Assembly: GCA_944393605.1 (NCBI GenBank)
Contig: CALYAO010000007.1
Coordinates: forward strand, 1-64,000
Source: an uncultured Clostridia bacterium
GTDB taxonomy: Bacteria; Bacillota; Clostridia; UBA1381; UBA9506
Direction of reading: 5' to 3'
DNA length: 64,000 bases
A program made the translations under genes and the position numbers. Below the pieces are notes generated by a model that saw only the letters and a program-made list of their open reading frames with translations, was not told the origin of the DNA and ran no database searches. Of the stretch, positions 36,023 through 43,905 are shown one piece after another; position 1 is the first letter of the stretch; each line of letters opens with the position of its first letter.

Positions 36023-38092
36023 GTGGAATCTGATAGAGGGGACTTTTGGTTGATCAAAGCGCGCCTGCGGAAACAGCAGACCGTCTTGCCTTTGGACGGG
36101 GAGCTGGCAGCGGCATGTGTACAAAATATGCGCGCGGATGGCAGTTGGGCGGACGTGGATTATGAGACCAACAGCGGTACGGTGTGGGAGGCACGCGAGC
36201 ATTTGGCGCGTCTGCTGCATCTGGCGCGGGCTTATGCAAAAGCCGGCGGGGACTTCTTGGGCGATGCGGCGGTGCGGGAGGCTGTGCTGCGGGGGCTGGC
36301 ATTTTGGTATGCCGGTGCATTTTGCAATCCCAACTGGTGGCAGAATGACATCGGTAAACAGCTGGAACTGCGGGAGATCGCCCTGTTGATGGAGGCAGAG
36401 CTGCCCCAAGAACGAATGGAAGCGGTTGTGGCGGACTTGCAGACCGAGGTGCCTGCATCCTATACAGGGGCCAATGCGCTGTGGATCGCGCAGAACGTCC
36501 TCTACCGCGGGCTGTTTACCCACAATGCAGAGCTGGTTCGGTATGCGGTGGCGCAGATGGCAGCAACCGTCCGGATGGCACAGAGTATGGAGGATGTGGA
36601 TGGCATCCAGCCCGACTACAGCTTTACACAGCATGGGCGGCAGCTGTACAGCAACGGATATGGGCGGTCTTACTTCACGGGGATAGCTGCGTGGTGTTTC
36701 CTTCTGCGGGATACCTTTGCTGCGTTCCCGCCGCAGGCCATTCGGTTGGTGACTGATTTGTTTTTGAATGGACATCGATGGATGTTTCGATATGATGCAT
36801 GCGACTATGGGACGCTGGGCCGGGAATTCACCCGGCAGCACCATGCGGGACGGCTGGCGATGCAGGACTACCTGCCTGCGCTTGGGATGCTGGCAGAGCT
36901 GCAGGAGGACCCTGTGCGCCGAGCTGGGTTGGAAGCGGCTATGGCGCACATCCGCGGCGAGCAAGCGACGCCTGGGGTCACCGGAAATCGCATGTTTTGG
37001 CGGGTGGACTACATGGCCCATCTGCGGGCACCTTTTTTTGCATCGGTGCGTATGCTGTCGCGGGATGTGACGGGAGGCGAGGAGATCAACCGGGAAAACC
37101 TGGTGGGGGGCTTTGGCGCCTATGGCGCATCTTGTTTTATGACGCATGGGGCAGAATACCAAGGCATCTTTGGCCTGTGGGACTGGACGCACCTGCCGGG
37201 TGTTACGGCGCCGGCGGTTGCACTGCCCACCGGCTTGGGTGCACACATGGATAGCACCTTTGTGGGCGGCGTTTCGGATGGGACGTTTGGCATGGCGGCG
37301 ATGTGTCTGGACAAGACCTATCAATGGCCCGAAGGCGCCGCATCGGCCCGGTTGGCGGGAAAAAAGGCGGCCTTCTTCTGGGAGGACGGCGTTCTGTTTT
37401 TGGGGGCTGGCTTGGCATGTGATGCCCCCCAGCCGGTGAATACGACAATTAACCAGTGCCATCTGCGCGGCAGGGTTTTATTGGACGGTGCTGCTGTACC
37501 TCAGACGGATGCTTTGACGGTGCGGCATGGGACAGTGGTTTGGCACGATGGGATCGGATATGTCTTCCCTGATGGGCAGGATGTCTTGCTGAAAAATGGA
37601 CCGCAGACAGGCAATTGGCGCACCATCACCCAGGCGCCCGACGCCCCGCAGGAGGACGTGTCAGGGGACATTTTTTTGCTGTGCCTGTCCCACGGGGTGC
37701 ATCCGCAGGGTGGTACATATTGTTATGCGGTACTGCCGGGCATTTCCCAGGACTGTGCGGCGGCATACGCGGCGGACGGCTTGCCGTGGGAGATTCGCAA
37801 TGACGATGTTGTACAGGCGGCATGGCACAGCGCCCTTGGCGTGGGGATGGCGGCGTTTTATACGGCAGGGGAGACGGTGCTGGGTGGACAGACCATACGC
37901 GTAGACAGCCCTTGTCTGTTGCTTCGCCGCCGGACGGACCAGGGAGATAGCTATGTGTTATCCTGTCCCTATCGCTGCGGCGGCAGCGTGGGTGTGACGG
38001 TGACGGACCGCAGCGGATGCCGGCGTGTGGCGGTTCCGCTGCCCACGGAAGCAATCAGGATGGGGGCGTCGGTGCCCTTTTCCGTGTCCTAA
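36023..38092 (+). CDS. PL8-family polysaccharide lyase without signal peptide
   Basis: The 689-residue product matches PL8 lyases (hyaluronate, chondroitin AC or xanthan lyases). NWWQNDIG sits near 104-111, TGANALW near 148 supplies the expected Asn (N151), and HGRQLYSNGYG near 204-214 supplies the His/Tyr pair (H204, Y213) with the nine-residue spacing known in the family. The beta-sandwich half follows from about 360 with GNRMFWRVDYMAH. PL8 enzymes cleave uronic-acid-linked polymers by beta-elimination and are normally secreted. None of the start options here gives a signal peptide, which points to cytoplasmic action on imported fragments. GTG 36023 is chosen because GGGGGAG lies five bases upstream; the longer frame to 35894 overlaps the promoter. 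Substrate is undetermined. Confidence 0.85.
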   Translation: MESDRGDFWLIKARLRKQQTVLPLDGELAAACVQNMRADGSWADVDYETNSGTVWEAREHLARLLHLARAYAKAGGDFLGDAAVREAVLRGLAFWYAGAFCNPNWWQNDIGKQLELREIALLMEAELPQERMEAVVADLQTEVPASYTGANALWIAQNVLYRGLFTHNAELVRYAVAQMAATVRMAQSMEDVDGIQPDYSFTQHGRQLYSNGYGRSYFTGIAAWCFLLRDTFAAFPPQAIRLVTDLFLNGHRWMFRYDACDYGTLGREFTRQHHAGRLAMQDYLPALGMLAELQEDPVRRAGLEAAMAHIRGEQATPGVTGNRMFWRVDYMAHLRAPFFASVRMLSRDVTGGEEINRENLVGGFGAYGASCFMTHGAEYQGIFGLWDWTHLPGVTAPAVALPTGLGAHMDSTFVGGVSDGTFGMAAMCLDKTYQWPEGAASARLAGKKAAFFWEDGVLFLGAGLACDAPQPVNTTINQCHLRGRVLLDGAAVPQTDALTVRHGTVVWHDGIGYVFPDGQDVLLKNGPQTGNWRTITQAPDAPQEDVSGDIFLLCLSHGVHPQGGTYCYAVLPGISQDCAAAYAADGLPWEIRNDDVVQAAWHSALGVGMAAFYTAGETVLGGQTIRVDSPCLLLRRRTDQGDSYVLSCPYRCGGSVGVTVTDRSGCRRVAVPLPTEAIRMGASVPFSVS

Positions 38093-38209
38093 CATCTCAC
38101 ATTTGCAAGAATAGACGACGGAACGTAACTATCATTTATAAAAACGAAGGCTGTGCCCCGTGAAGCATGGGACATTGGCCGATGCGACAAACAGGGGGAC
38201 AGGAGCACA

Positions 38210-39526
38210 GTGGAGATTTCAGTACGGGATTGTGAGACAACATATGACATTGTGGTGGCAGGCGGCGGCCCGGCGGGCTGTGCCGCGGCAGTTGCGGCGG
38301 CGCGGCAGGGGGCGCGTGTGCTGCTCGTTGAGAGCACCTGTGCACTGGGGGGCATGGGCACCAGCGGCCTGGTGCCGGCATGGAGCCCCTATTCCAATGG
38401 GGAAGAGCTGGTCTATCGAGGGATTGCACAGGAGATCTTGGAGCGCGCCAGAAAGGCGGTGCCCTTTGTGCCCGAAGAGGTGTTAAACTGGGTGCCCATC
38501 AGTGCGGAAGATCTGAAGCTGCTGTATGATGATCTGGTGATTCAAAGTGGCGCAGACGTCCTGTTTGGCACGTTGATATGCGGCGCAGAGCGGGAAGGGG
38601 ACCGGATTGCGCGGCTGCTGCTTGCCAACAAGCAGGGGCTCTTTGCCCTGCGGGCATCCGTTTTTGTGGATGCCACTGGGGATGCCGATGTGGCTGCTTA
38701 TGCGGGCGTGCCCTTCCATAAGGGAGGCGACAGCGGGGAACTGCAGCCTGCGACGCTTTGTTTTACGCTTTCCAACGTGGACATGGCGGCCTATCATGCG
38801 GGAGAAAATCTGCATCCTGCCAACCCCAATTCTCCCGTTTATGATATTCTGCGTTCGGGTAAATATCCCATCATCCCAGATACGCATCTGTGTAACAACC
38901 AGGTGGGGCCCGATACGGTGGGGTTTAACGCGGGACACCTCTGGGAGTCGGATGGCACCGATCCCTGGCAGGTTTCCCGCAGCATGATGCGGGGTCGGAA
39001 GCTGGCGCGGGCCATTCGCGACGCGCTGGCGGAATACCAGCCTGCGGCATTCGGCGCATCCCATGTGGTGCAGACAGCGCCCGCGCTGGGGACACGCGAA
39101 TCCCGGCGCATTGTGGGGGAATATACGCTCACCAGGGAGGATTATTTGGCGCGGCGGACCTTTCCCGACGAGATTGCCCGAAACTGTTATTATTTGGATG
39201 TGCATCCCACAGAGCGGGAAGCGGCTTCTATCACGCGGGAGGAGACCGAATCCCGCACCTTTCGGTATGGGCCGGGGGAAAGCCACGGGATACCGTTTAG
39301 ATGCTTGGTGCCCACGGGGGTGGACAATTTGCTGGTTGCGGGGCGCACCATCTCCTGTGACCGAGATGTGATGGGCAGCGTCCGTGTGATGCCATGCTGT
39401 TTGACCACGGGAGAAGCCGCGGGTGTTGCGGCGGCGCAGGCCGCATCGCGCGGCGTTGGCGTCCATGCGGTGGACGTGGCGCAGCTGCGGGAGACACTGC
39501 GGGCGTGCGGGGCATATTTTCATTGA
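38210..39526 (+). CDS. FAD-dependent oxidoreductase
   Basis: The 438-residue protein opens with a dinucleotide-binding Rossmann motif (VVAGGGPAGCAAAVAAARQG, near 16-35) and an acidic residue at the end of strand two (VLLVES). The C-terminal FAD-contact segment DRDVMGSVRVMPCCLTTGEA is typical of the FAD_oxidored (PF12831) group. No signal peptide is present. Members of this group often sit in polysaccharide loci, but their sugar substrates are mostly unknown. Oxidation of a sugar hydroxyl before glycosidic cleavage is one possibility (inference). The start is taken as GTG 38210 with AGGAG four bases upstream; an in-frame GTG at 38153 would add 19 residues. It lies 117 bases after the PL8 gene with no clear promoter of its own. 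Confidence 0.83.
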   Translation: MEISVRDCETTYDIVVAGGGPAGCAAAVAAARQGARVLLVESTCALGGMGTSGLVPAWSPYSNGEELVYRGIAQEILERARKAVPFVPEEVLNWVPISAEDLKLLYDDLVIQSGADVLFGTLICGAEREGDRIARLLLANKQGLFALRASVFVDATGDADVAAYAGVPFHKGGDSGELQPATLCFTLSNVDMAAYHAGENLHPANPNSPVYDILRSGKYPIIPDTHLCNNQVGPDTVGFNAGHLWESDGTDPWQVSRSMMRGRKLARAIRDALAEYQPAAFGASHVVQTAPALGTRESRRIVGEYTLTREDYLARRTFPDEIARNCYYLDVHPTEREAASITREETESRTFRYGPGESHGIPFRCLVPTGVDNLLVAGRTISCDRDVMGSVRVMPCCLTTGEAAGVAAAQAASRGVGVHAVDVAQLRETLRACGAYFH

Positions 39527-39569
39527 TAAAAGAGCTGAAAAATGCACCAGATTTCCTAAAAACACACCC

Positions 39570-39598
39570 TTGTCAAGGGAACTGTCGTATGATATCAT
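39570..39598 (+). promoter_or_regulatory. Promoter of the URO-D-like / GHL6-like operon
   Basis: TTGTCA (39570-39575) and TATCAT (39593-39598) are 17 bases apart, 40 bases before the ATG. The ribosome site GAAAGGAG lies between. Confidence 0.7.
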
Positions 39599-39637
39599 GC
39601 TACCTAGTTCATGAATGTGGGAAAGGAGCAATGACAG

Positions 39638-40735
39638 ATGGCATTGATATTTTCGCAGGACAGATGGGAACGGATTTGCGCGGACTACACCGCATGGTGG
39701 GAGGGCAGGCTGGACCGGCCCCTGATCAAGGCAGTTGTACCGATGGAGCAGCGTGGGGAAGCGTGTCCGCCCGCACCTGCGCTGACGCAGGAAACCTGCG
39801 CGGACCTTCGGTGGAGCCCCGAGGAGATCGCAGCGCGCATGGAGTATGAGCTGGGACAGTTTGCGTATTTGGGGGATGCATTCCCGCTGATCAATCTCGA
39901 CAGCTTTGGCCCGGGCGTCTTGGCGGCATTCTGCGGTGCGCGGCTGGACAACTCCTCGGGCCGGGTGTGGTTCTATCCGCCCGAGGGGCAGGAAGGCCGT
40001 GCCATCGAGGATATCCATATCGAGCTGGATGAGCACAATCCTTGGTTTTGCCGTGTAAAGGACATCATTGCAGCGACGGGCAAGCGGCTGGCCGGCCGGG
40101 CGGTTATCGGGACGCCTGACCTGGGCGGCGCTTTGGATGTGTTGGCGACGTTTCGGGGAACGGATACGCTGCTGTTGGACCTGTATGACCATCCCGAGGA
40201 GGTAAAACGGCTGTGCCGCGAGATCGAGGATGCTTGGATGGCGGCATTTCGGGCGCTTGCCGCGGTGCAGGACGAATGGCGGATCGGGTATTCGGACTGG
40301 GCGGGGCTCTTTAGCAAGACGCCGTCCTATGTCCCGCAGTGTGACTTTGGGTATATGATTGGGCCCGCCATGTTTGAGGAATTTGCGCTGGGCAGCATCC
40401 AGCAGCTCGTAGAGACGCTGGATCATACCATGTTTCACCTGGATGGCACGGGGATGCTGCCCCATCTGGATTTCCTGCTCGGGATGGACGGTTTGCAGGC
40501 CATCCAGTGGCAGCCCGGTGACGGGGCGCCTTCGCCCAAAGATTGGCCTGAGGTGTACCATCGGATCCGGAACGCGGGCAAGCAGATGCACGTGGTGGGC
40601 GATTTTGCGGATCTGGAAGCGGTTGCAGCGGAAGTTGGCCCGCAGGGGCTGTATCACATAACATGGCTGAGAGAACAGGAAACGGTAAAGGAGCTAAAAA
40701 ACCGACTGGCGCGCTTTGGCGTCCGGTCCGAATAA
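39638..40735 (+). CDS. Uroporphyrinogen-decarboxylase-fold protein
   Basis: The 365-residue protein looks like the URO-D/methyltransferase barrel family. Helpful segments are RPLIKAVVPMEQ near 26, VIGTPDLGGALDVLATFRG near 167 and HLDGTGMLPHLDFLLGMDGL in the C-terminal half, in the position where barrel residues bind substrate or metal. The true haem enzyme has conserved N-terminal Arg residues that I do not see, so a role in haem synthesis is unlikely. Relatives include corrinoid and zinc-dependent methyltransferases and many uncharacterised proteins in gut polysaccharide loci. Removal or transfer of a methyl group from a sugar is a speculative option. It has its own promoter and lies 23 bases before the GHL6-like gene. 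Confidence 0.65.
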   Translation: MALIFSQDRWERICADYTAWWEGRLDRPLIKAVVPMEQRGEACPPAPALTQETCADLRWSPEEIAARMEYELGQFAYLGDAFPLINLDSFGPGVLAAFCGARLDNSSGRVWFYPPEGQEGRAIEDIHIELDEHNPWFCRVKDIIAATGKRLAGRAVIGTPDLGGALDVLATFRGTDTLLLDLYDHPEEVKRLCREIEDAWMAAFRALAAVQDEWRIGYSDWAGLFSKTPSYVPQCDFGYMIGPAMFEEFALGSIQQLVETLDHTMFHLDGTGMLPHLDFLLGMDGLQAIQWQPGDGAPSPKDWPEVYHRIRNAGKQMHVVGDFADLEAVAAEVGPQGLYHITWLREQETVKELKNRLARFGVRSE

Positions 40736-40758
40736 AATAAGATAAAGGGGAGACGAGC

Positions 40759-42744
40759 ATGAAGTTTCGGCAGGTTCATCTGGATTTTCATACGAGTGAG
40801 CACATACCTGACATCGGTGCAAAGTTTGACAAAGAGCAGTTTCAGGCAGCGCTTCGGGCGGGACATGTGGATTCTATCACGGTGTTTTCCAAGTGCCACC
40901 ATGGCTGGTCCTATCACCCAACCGAGGCAAACGTGATGCATCCGCACCTTTCGTTTGACCTGCTTGGCGCGCAGATAGAGGCAGCGCATGAGATTGGGGT
41001 CAATGTGCCTGTCTATATCTCGGCGGGCTATGATGAGAAGACCGCGCGGCAGCATCCCGAGTGGCTGGTGCACCGGATGGTGGATGGACAGGTGGAAGCG
41101 CCCGACTTTACCCGGCCTATGTATCACTATCTCTGTCTCAATACCGCCTATCTGGATGAGCTGCTCGCGCAGATCAAAGAGATGCTCTCCCGCTATGACG
41201 CAGACGGCCTGTTTTTGGATATCGTAAACGTCCTTCCCTGCTGCTGTGAGACGTGTCGTGCGGCACTTCTTGCGTCTGGGAAGGACCCAGAAAACGAAGC
41301 GGATGTGCTGGCGCTGGCCGAGCAGGTATATGCGAACTACACCAGGCGCGTCCGGGAGACGGTGGACAGCGTGAAACCCGGCCTGCCCGTCTTCCACAAC
41401 GGCGGGCATATTCGCACGGGGCGCCGGGACCTGGCGCACATGAATACCCATCTGGAGCTGGAGAGCCTGCCCACCGGAGGCTGGGGCTATGACCATTTTC
41501 CCATGTCGGCGGCCTATGCCCGCACCCTTGGCATGGACTTCCTGGGCATGACGGGCAAGTTCCATCGGTCTTGGGGGGAATTTGGCGGATTTAAGCATCC
41601 CAATGCGCTGCGGTATGAAACGGCGCTGTCGGTGGCAAACGGCGCATGCTGCTCGGTGGGAGATCAGCTTCATCCGTCGGGAGAGATGGATATGGCGACC
41701 TACCAGTTGATTGGTGCGGCCTATGCGGAAGTGGAGGCCAAGGAGCCTTGGCTGGCACATGCCAAACACGTTGCGGATGTCGCGGTGTTTACCAGCGAGG
41801 CCGCAAGCAACTACTATAAAAGCGGGGCTTTCCGGTCGGAAGTGACTAGCCTCATTGCCCGGAGCGACACGGGGTGCACGCGCATGCTGCTGGAGGGGCA
41901 TTACCTGTTTGACGTGCTGGACATCGATGCTGCATTTGATGGGTACAAGGTCATCATCCTGCCCGATGCCATTCGGGTGGCAGGCAGACTGCAAGAGAAG
42001 CTGGCGGCATTCGTGGCAGGCGGCGGCAAGGTGCTGGCGACAGGAGAGTCGGGCCTCGCGCGGGAGGACGATGCGTTTGTGCTGGACTTTGGCGCGGACT
42101 ATGCGGGCAGATGCTCCTATCAGCCTAGCTACGTTCGGCCGCGCTTTGCGCTCCGGTCGCCGGAAAATGCGGCCTTTGTGCTGTATGCGGCGGGCCATGA
42201 ACTGTCGGTGCGGGATGGCGAGGTGCTGGCAGACCGCGTGAATCCCTATTTCAACCGGACAGTAGATCACTTCTGCTCCCACCTGCATACGCCGCCCAAT
42301 ATGGCGGATACAGCGCCCGGCATGGTTTCGGGCAAGGACGGCATCTACATTGGATGGAATCTGTTTGAGGAGTATGCGGAGCAGGGATGCTTGGCTGCAA
42401 AGGAAATTTTCTGCCATGCGCTGGACCAGCTGCTGGGGAAAAACAAATCCATAGAGACCACACTGCCGGCCCAGGGCGTCGTGGCACTGACGCGGCAGGC
42501 AGGCCGGTATGTCAGCCATCTGCTCTATGCATCCCCTGTGAAGCGGGGCAGGGATGTTGAAGTGATTGAGGATATCCTGCCCTTGCACGATGTACAGGTG
42601 TGCGTCCGGGTGGAAGGCAAGGTGACGCGGGTGTATCTTGCGCCGCAGGAGGAGGACATCCCCTTTGTGCAGGAGGGGAATCGGGTGACCTTTGCGGTGC
42701 CCTCGATGGAAAACCACCAAATGGTGGCGATGGAGCTGGCGTAA
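40759..42744 (+). CDS. GHL6-like glycoside hydrolase with beta-galactosidase-trimerisation-like domain
   Basis: The 661-residue protein starts with a TIM-barrel-like part (to about 330). SITVFSKCHHGW sits near 39-50, and ADGLFLDIV near 148-155 has an acidic residue (D154) in the position of a family nucleophile. NVLPCCCETCR right after it is an unusual cysteine cluster. From about 355 (VADVAVFTSEAASNYYK) a flavodoxin-like domain like that of beta-galactosidase trimerisation follows, with VIILPDAIRV and GGGKVLATGESG. A small beta domain ends the protein. No signal peptide is present, so it is cytoplasmic. It probably cleaves an oligosaccharide made upstream; the linkage is unknown. AAAGGGGAG precedes the ATG, and prmC follows after 58 bases. 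Confidence 0.7.
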   Translation: MKFRQVHLDFHTSEHIPDIGAKFDKEQFQAALRAGHVDSITVFSKCHHGWSYHPTEANVMHPHLSFDLLGAQIEAAHEIGVNVPVYISAGYDEKTARQHPEWLVHRMVDGQVEAPDFTRPMYHYLCLNTAYLDELLAQIKEMLSRYDADGLFLDIVNVLPCCCETCRAALLASGKDPENEADVLALAEQVYANYTRRVRETVDSVKPGLPVFHNGGHIRTGRRDLAHMNTHLELESLPTGGWGYDHFPMSAAYARTLGMDFLGMTGKFHRSWGEFGGFKHPNALRYETALSVANGACCSVGDQLHPSGEMDMATYQLIGAAYAEVEAKEPWLAHAKHVADVAVFTSEAASNYYKSGAFRSEVTSLIARSDTGCTRMLLEGHYLFDVLDIDAAFDGYKVIILPDAIRVAGRLQEKLAAFVAGGGKVLATGESGLAREDDAFVLDFGADYAGRCSYQPSYVRPRFALRSPENAAFVLYAAGHELSVRDGEVLADRVNPYFNRTVDHFCSHLHTPPNMADTAPGMVSGKDGIYIGWNLFEEYAEQGCLAAKEIFCHALDQLLGKNKSIETTLPAQGVVALTRQAGRYVSHLLYASPVKRGRDVEVIEDILPLHDVQVCVRVEGKVTRVYLAPQEEDIPFVQEGNRVTFAVPSMENHQMVAMELA

Positions 42745-42802
42745 TAGGAGTCGAACGGCAGGCGGGACGTGTTTCCGCCTGCTTTTTCGGGAGGAGATCA
42801 GA

Positions 42803-43636
42803 TTGACCATAGCGGAATGCTTAAAACGGGGCAGAGAAGTGCTACCCGGCGGCTCGGATGCAGCGGTGTTGCTGGCACATGTGCTGGGGTGTGAGACGGC
42901 CATGCTTTCGGTGCGGCGGGAGGAGCGGCTGACGGAATTGACGGTGCAACAATACGAAGCCTTGGTGGCGCGTCGTGCAGCGGGGGAACCCGTTGCCTAT
43001 CTCACTGGGGAGCGGGAGTTTATGTCGTTGCCCTTCTCGGTTGGGCCGGGCATCCTGATCCCGCGGCCCGACACCGAGACACTGGTGGAATGGGCCATCG
43101 CGCGCTGGCGGGACAAGCCTTGCCGGCTGCTGGACCTGTGTACGGGGAGCGGATGCATCGCGGTGAGCCTGGCGCACTACCTGCCGCAATGCACTGTGAC
43201 GGCGGTGGATGTCTCGGACCGCTGCGTGGACTGTGCGCGGGACAATGCGGCCCGAAACGGTGTGGCCGACCGGGTGACGGTGGCGGCGGGAGACCTGACG
43301 CAGCCCCCGCAGTTTACGGGCCCCTTTGACGGCATTTTGTCCAACCCGCCCTATATTCGGCCCGATGTGATTGCGACGCTTGCGGCCGATGTGCGGGACT
43401 ATGAGCCTCGTAGCGCGCTGGATGGCGGGCCGGACGGCCTGCGGTTTTACCGGCACATCCTGACGTGGGCGGAGACGCTGCTGGTACCGGGCGGGGTGCT
43501 CGCGGTGGAGATTGGCTATGACCAGGCAGCAGCGGTCTGTGCGTTGGTGGAGAACGATGGCAGATATTTACCGCCGCAGGTGCTCCGGGATTTGGGGGGC
43601 AATGACCGGGTGGTATGGGCGGAGCGAGTATCATAG
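42803..43636 (+). CDS. prmC: Peptide chain release factor N5-glutamine methyltransferase
   Basis: The 277-residue protein is PrmC (HemK). It has an N-terminal helical domain, the SAM-binding motif LLDLCTGSGCIAVSLA (near 109-124) and the catalytic NPPYI (181-185). It methylates the Gln of the GGQ motif of release factors RF1 and RF2. The start is TTG at 42803, supported by AGGAG six bases upstream; there is no better ATG. It is a housekeeping gene, normally beside prfA, so its place at the end of a glycan-use run is unusual and it probably shares their transcript. Confidence 0.93.
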   Translation: MTIAECLKRGREVLPGGSDAAVLLAHVLGCETAMLSVRREERLTELTVQQYEALVARRAAGEPVAYLTGEREFMSLPFSVGPGILIPRPDTETLVEWAIARWRDKPCRLLDLCTGSGCIAVSLAHYLPQCTVTAVDVSDRCVDCARDNAARNGVADRVTVAAGDLTQPPQFTGPFDGILSNPPYIRPDVIATLAADVRDYEPRSALDGGPDGLRFYRHILTWAETLLVPGGVLAVEIGYDQAAAVCALVENDGRYLPPQVLRDLGGNDRVVWAERVS

Positions 43637-43854
43637 CAGACTGCGATCAACATGGATTTTTATTCTTACATTTTTTGACATCTTGATCTTTTGACACAAT
43701 ACCTTTGAAGTGATCCCGTGGCGTTAACGGTTGTCCCGTTGTAGCAAATACATGCGGACTTGCTGCCAGCTGTTGATGCAATGATTCGGTTGGATCCTTT
43801 TTTGAAATTCCAATCATTGGAATGTGCATTTTCTGACCTATCCGCAAAATCACA
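43637..43854. other. Intergenic stretch after prmC
   Basis: About 220 A/T-rich bases. A 68-codon frame on the minus strand (43647-43853) has no ribosome site and no recognisable motif. Base composition differs from the neighbouring GC-rich genes, so it could be decayed sequence. Confidence 0.4.
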
Positions 43855-43891
43855 ACAAAAAAGCCGATAGCTTATGCTATCAGCTTTTTGA
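43855..43891. terminator. Bidirectional terminator between prmC and regulator 2
   Basis: AAAAAGCCGATAGC pairs with GCTATCAGCTTTTT (one mismatch) around a short loop, with A and T runs on both sides. It lies just after the regulator's stop codon on the minus strand and can also end the prmC transcript. Confidence 0.85.
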
Positions 43892-43905
43892 TGTGCGCAA
43901 TTGTA

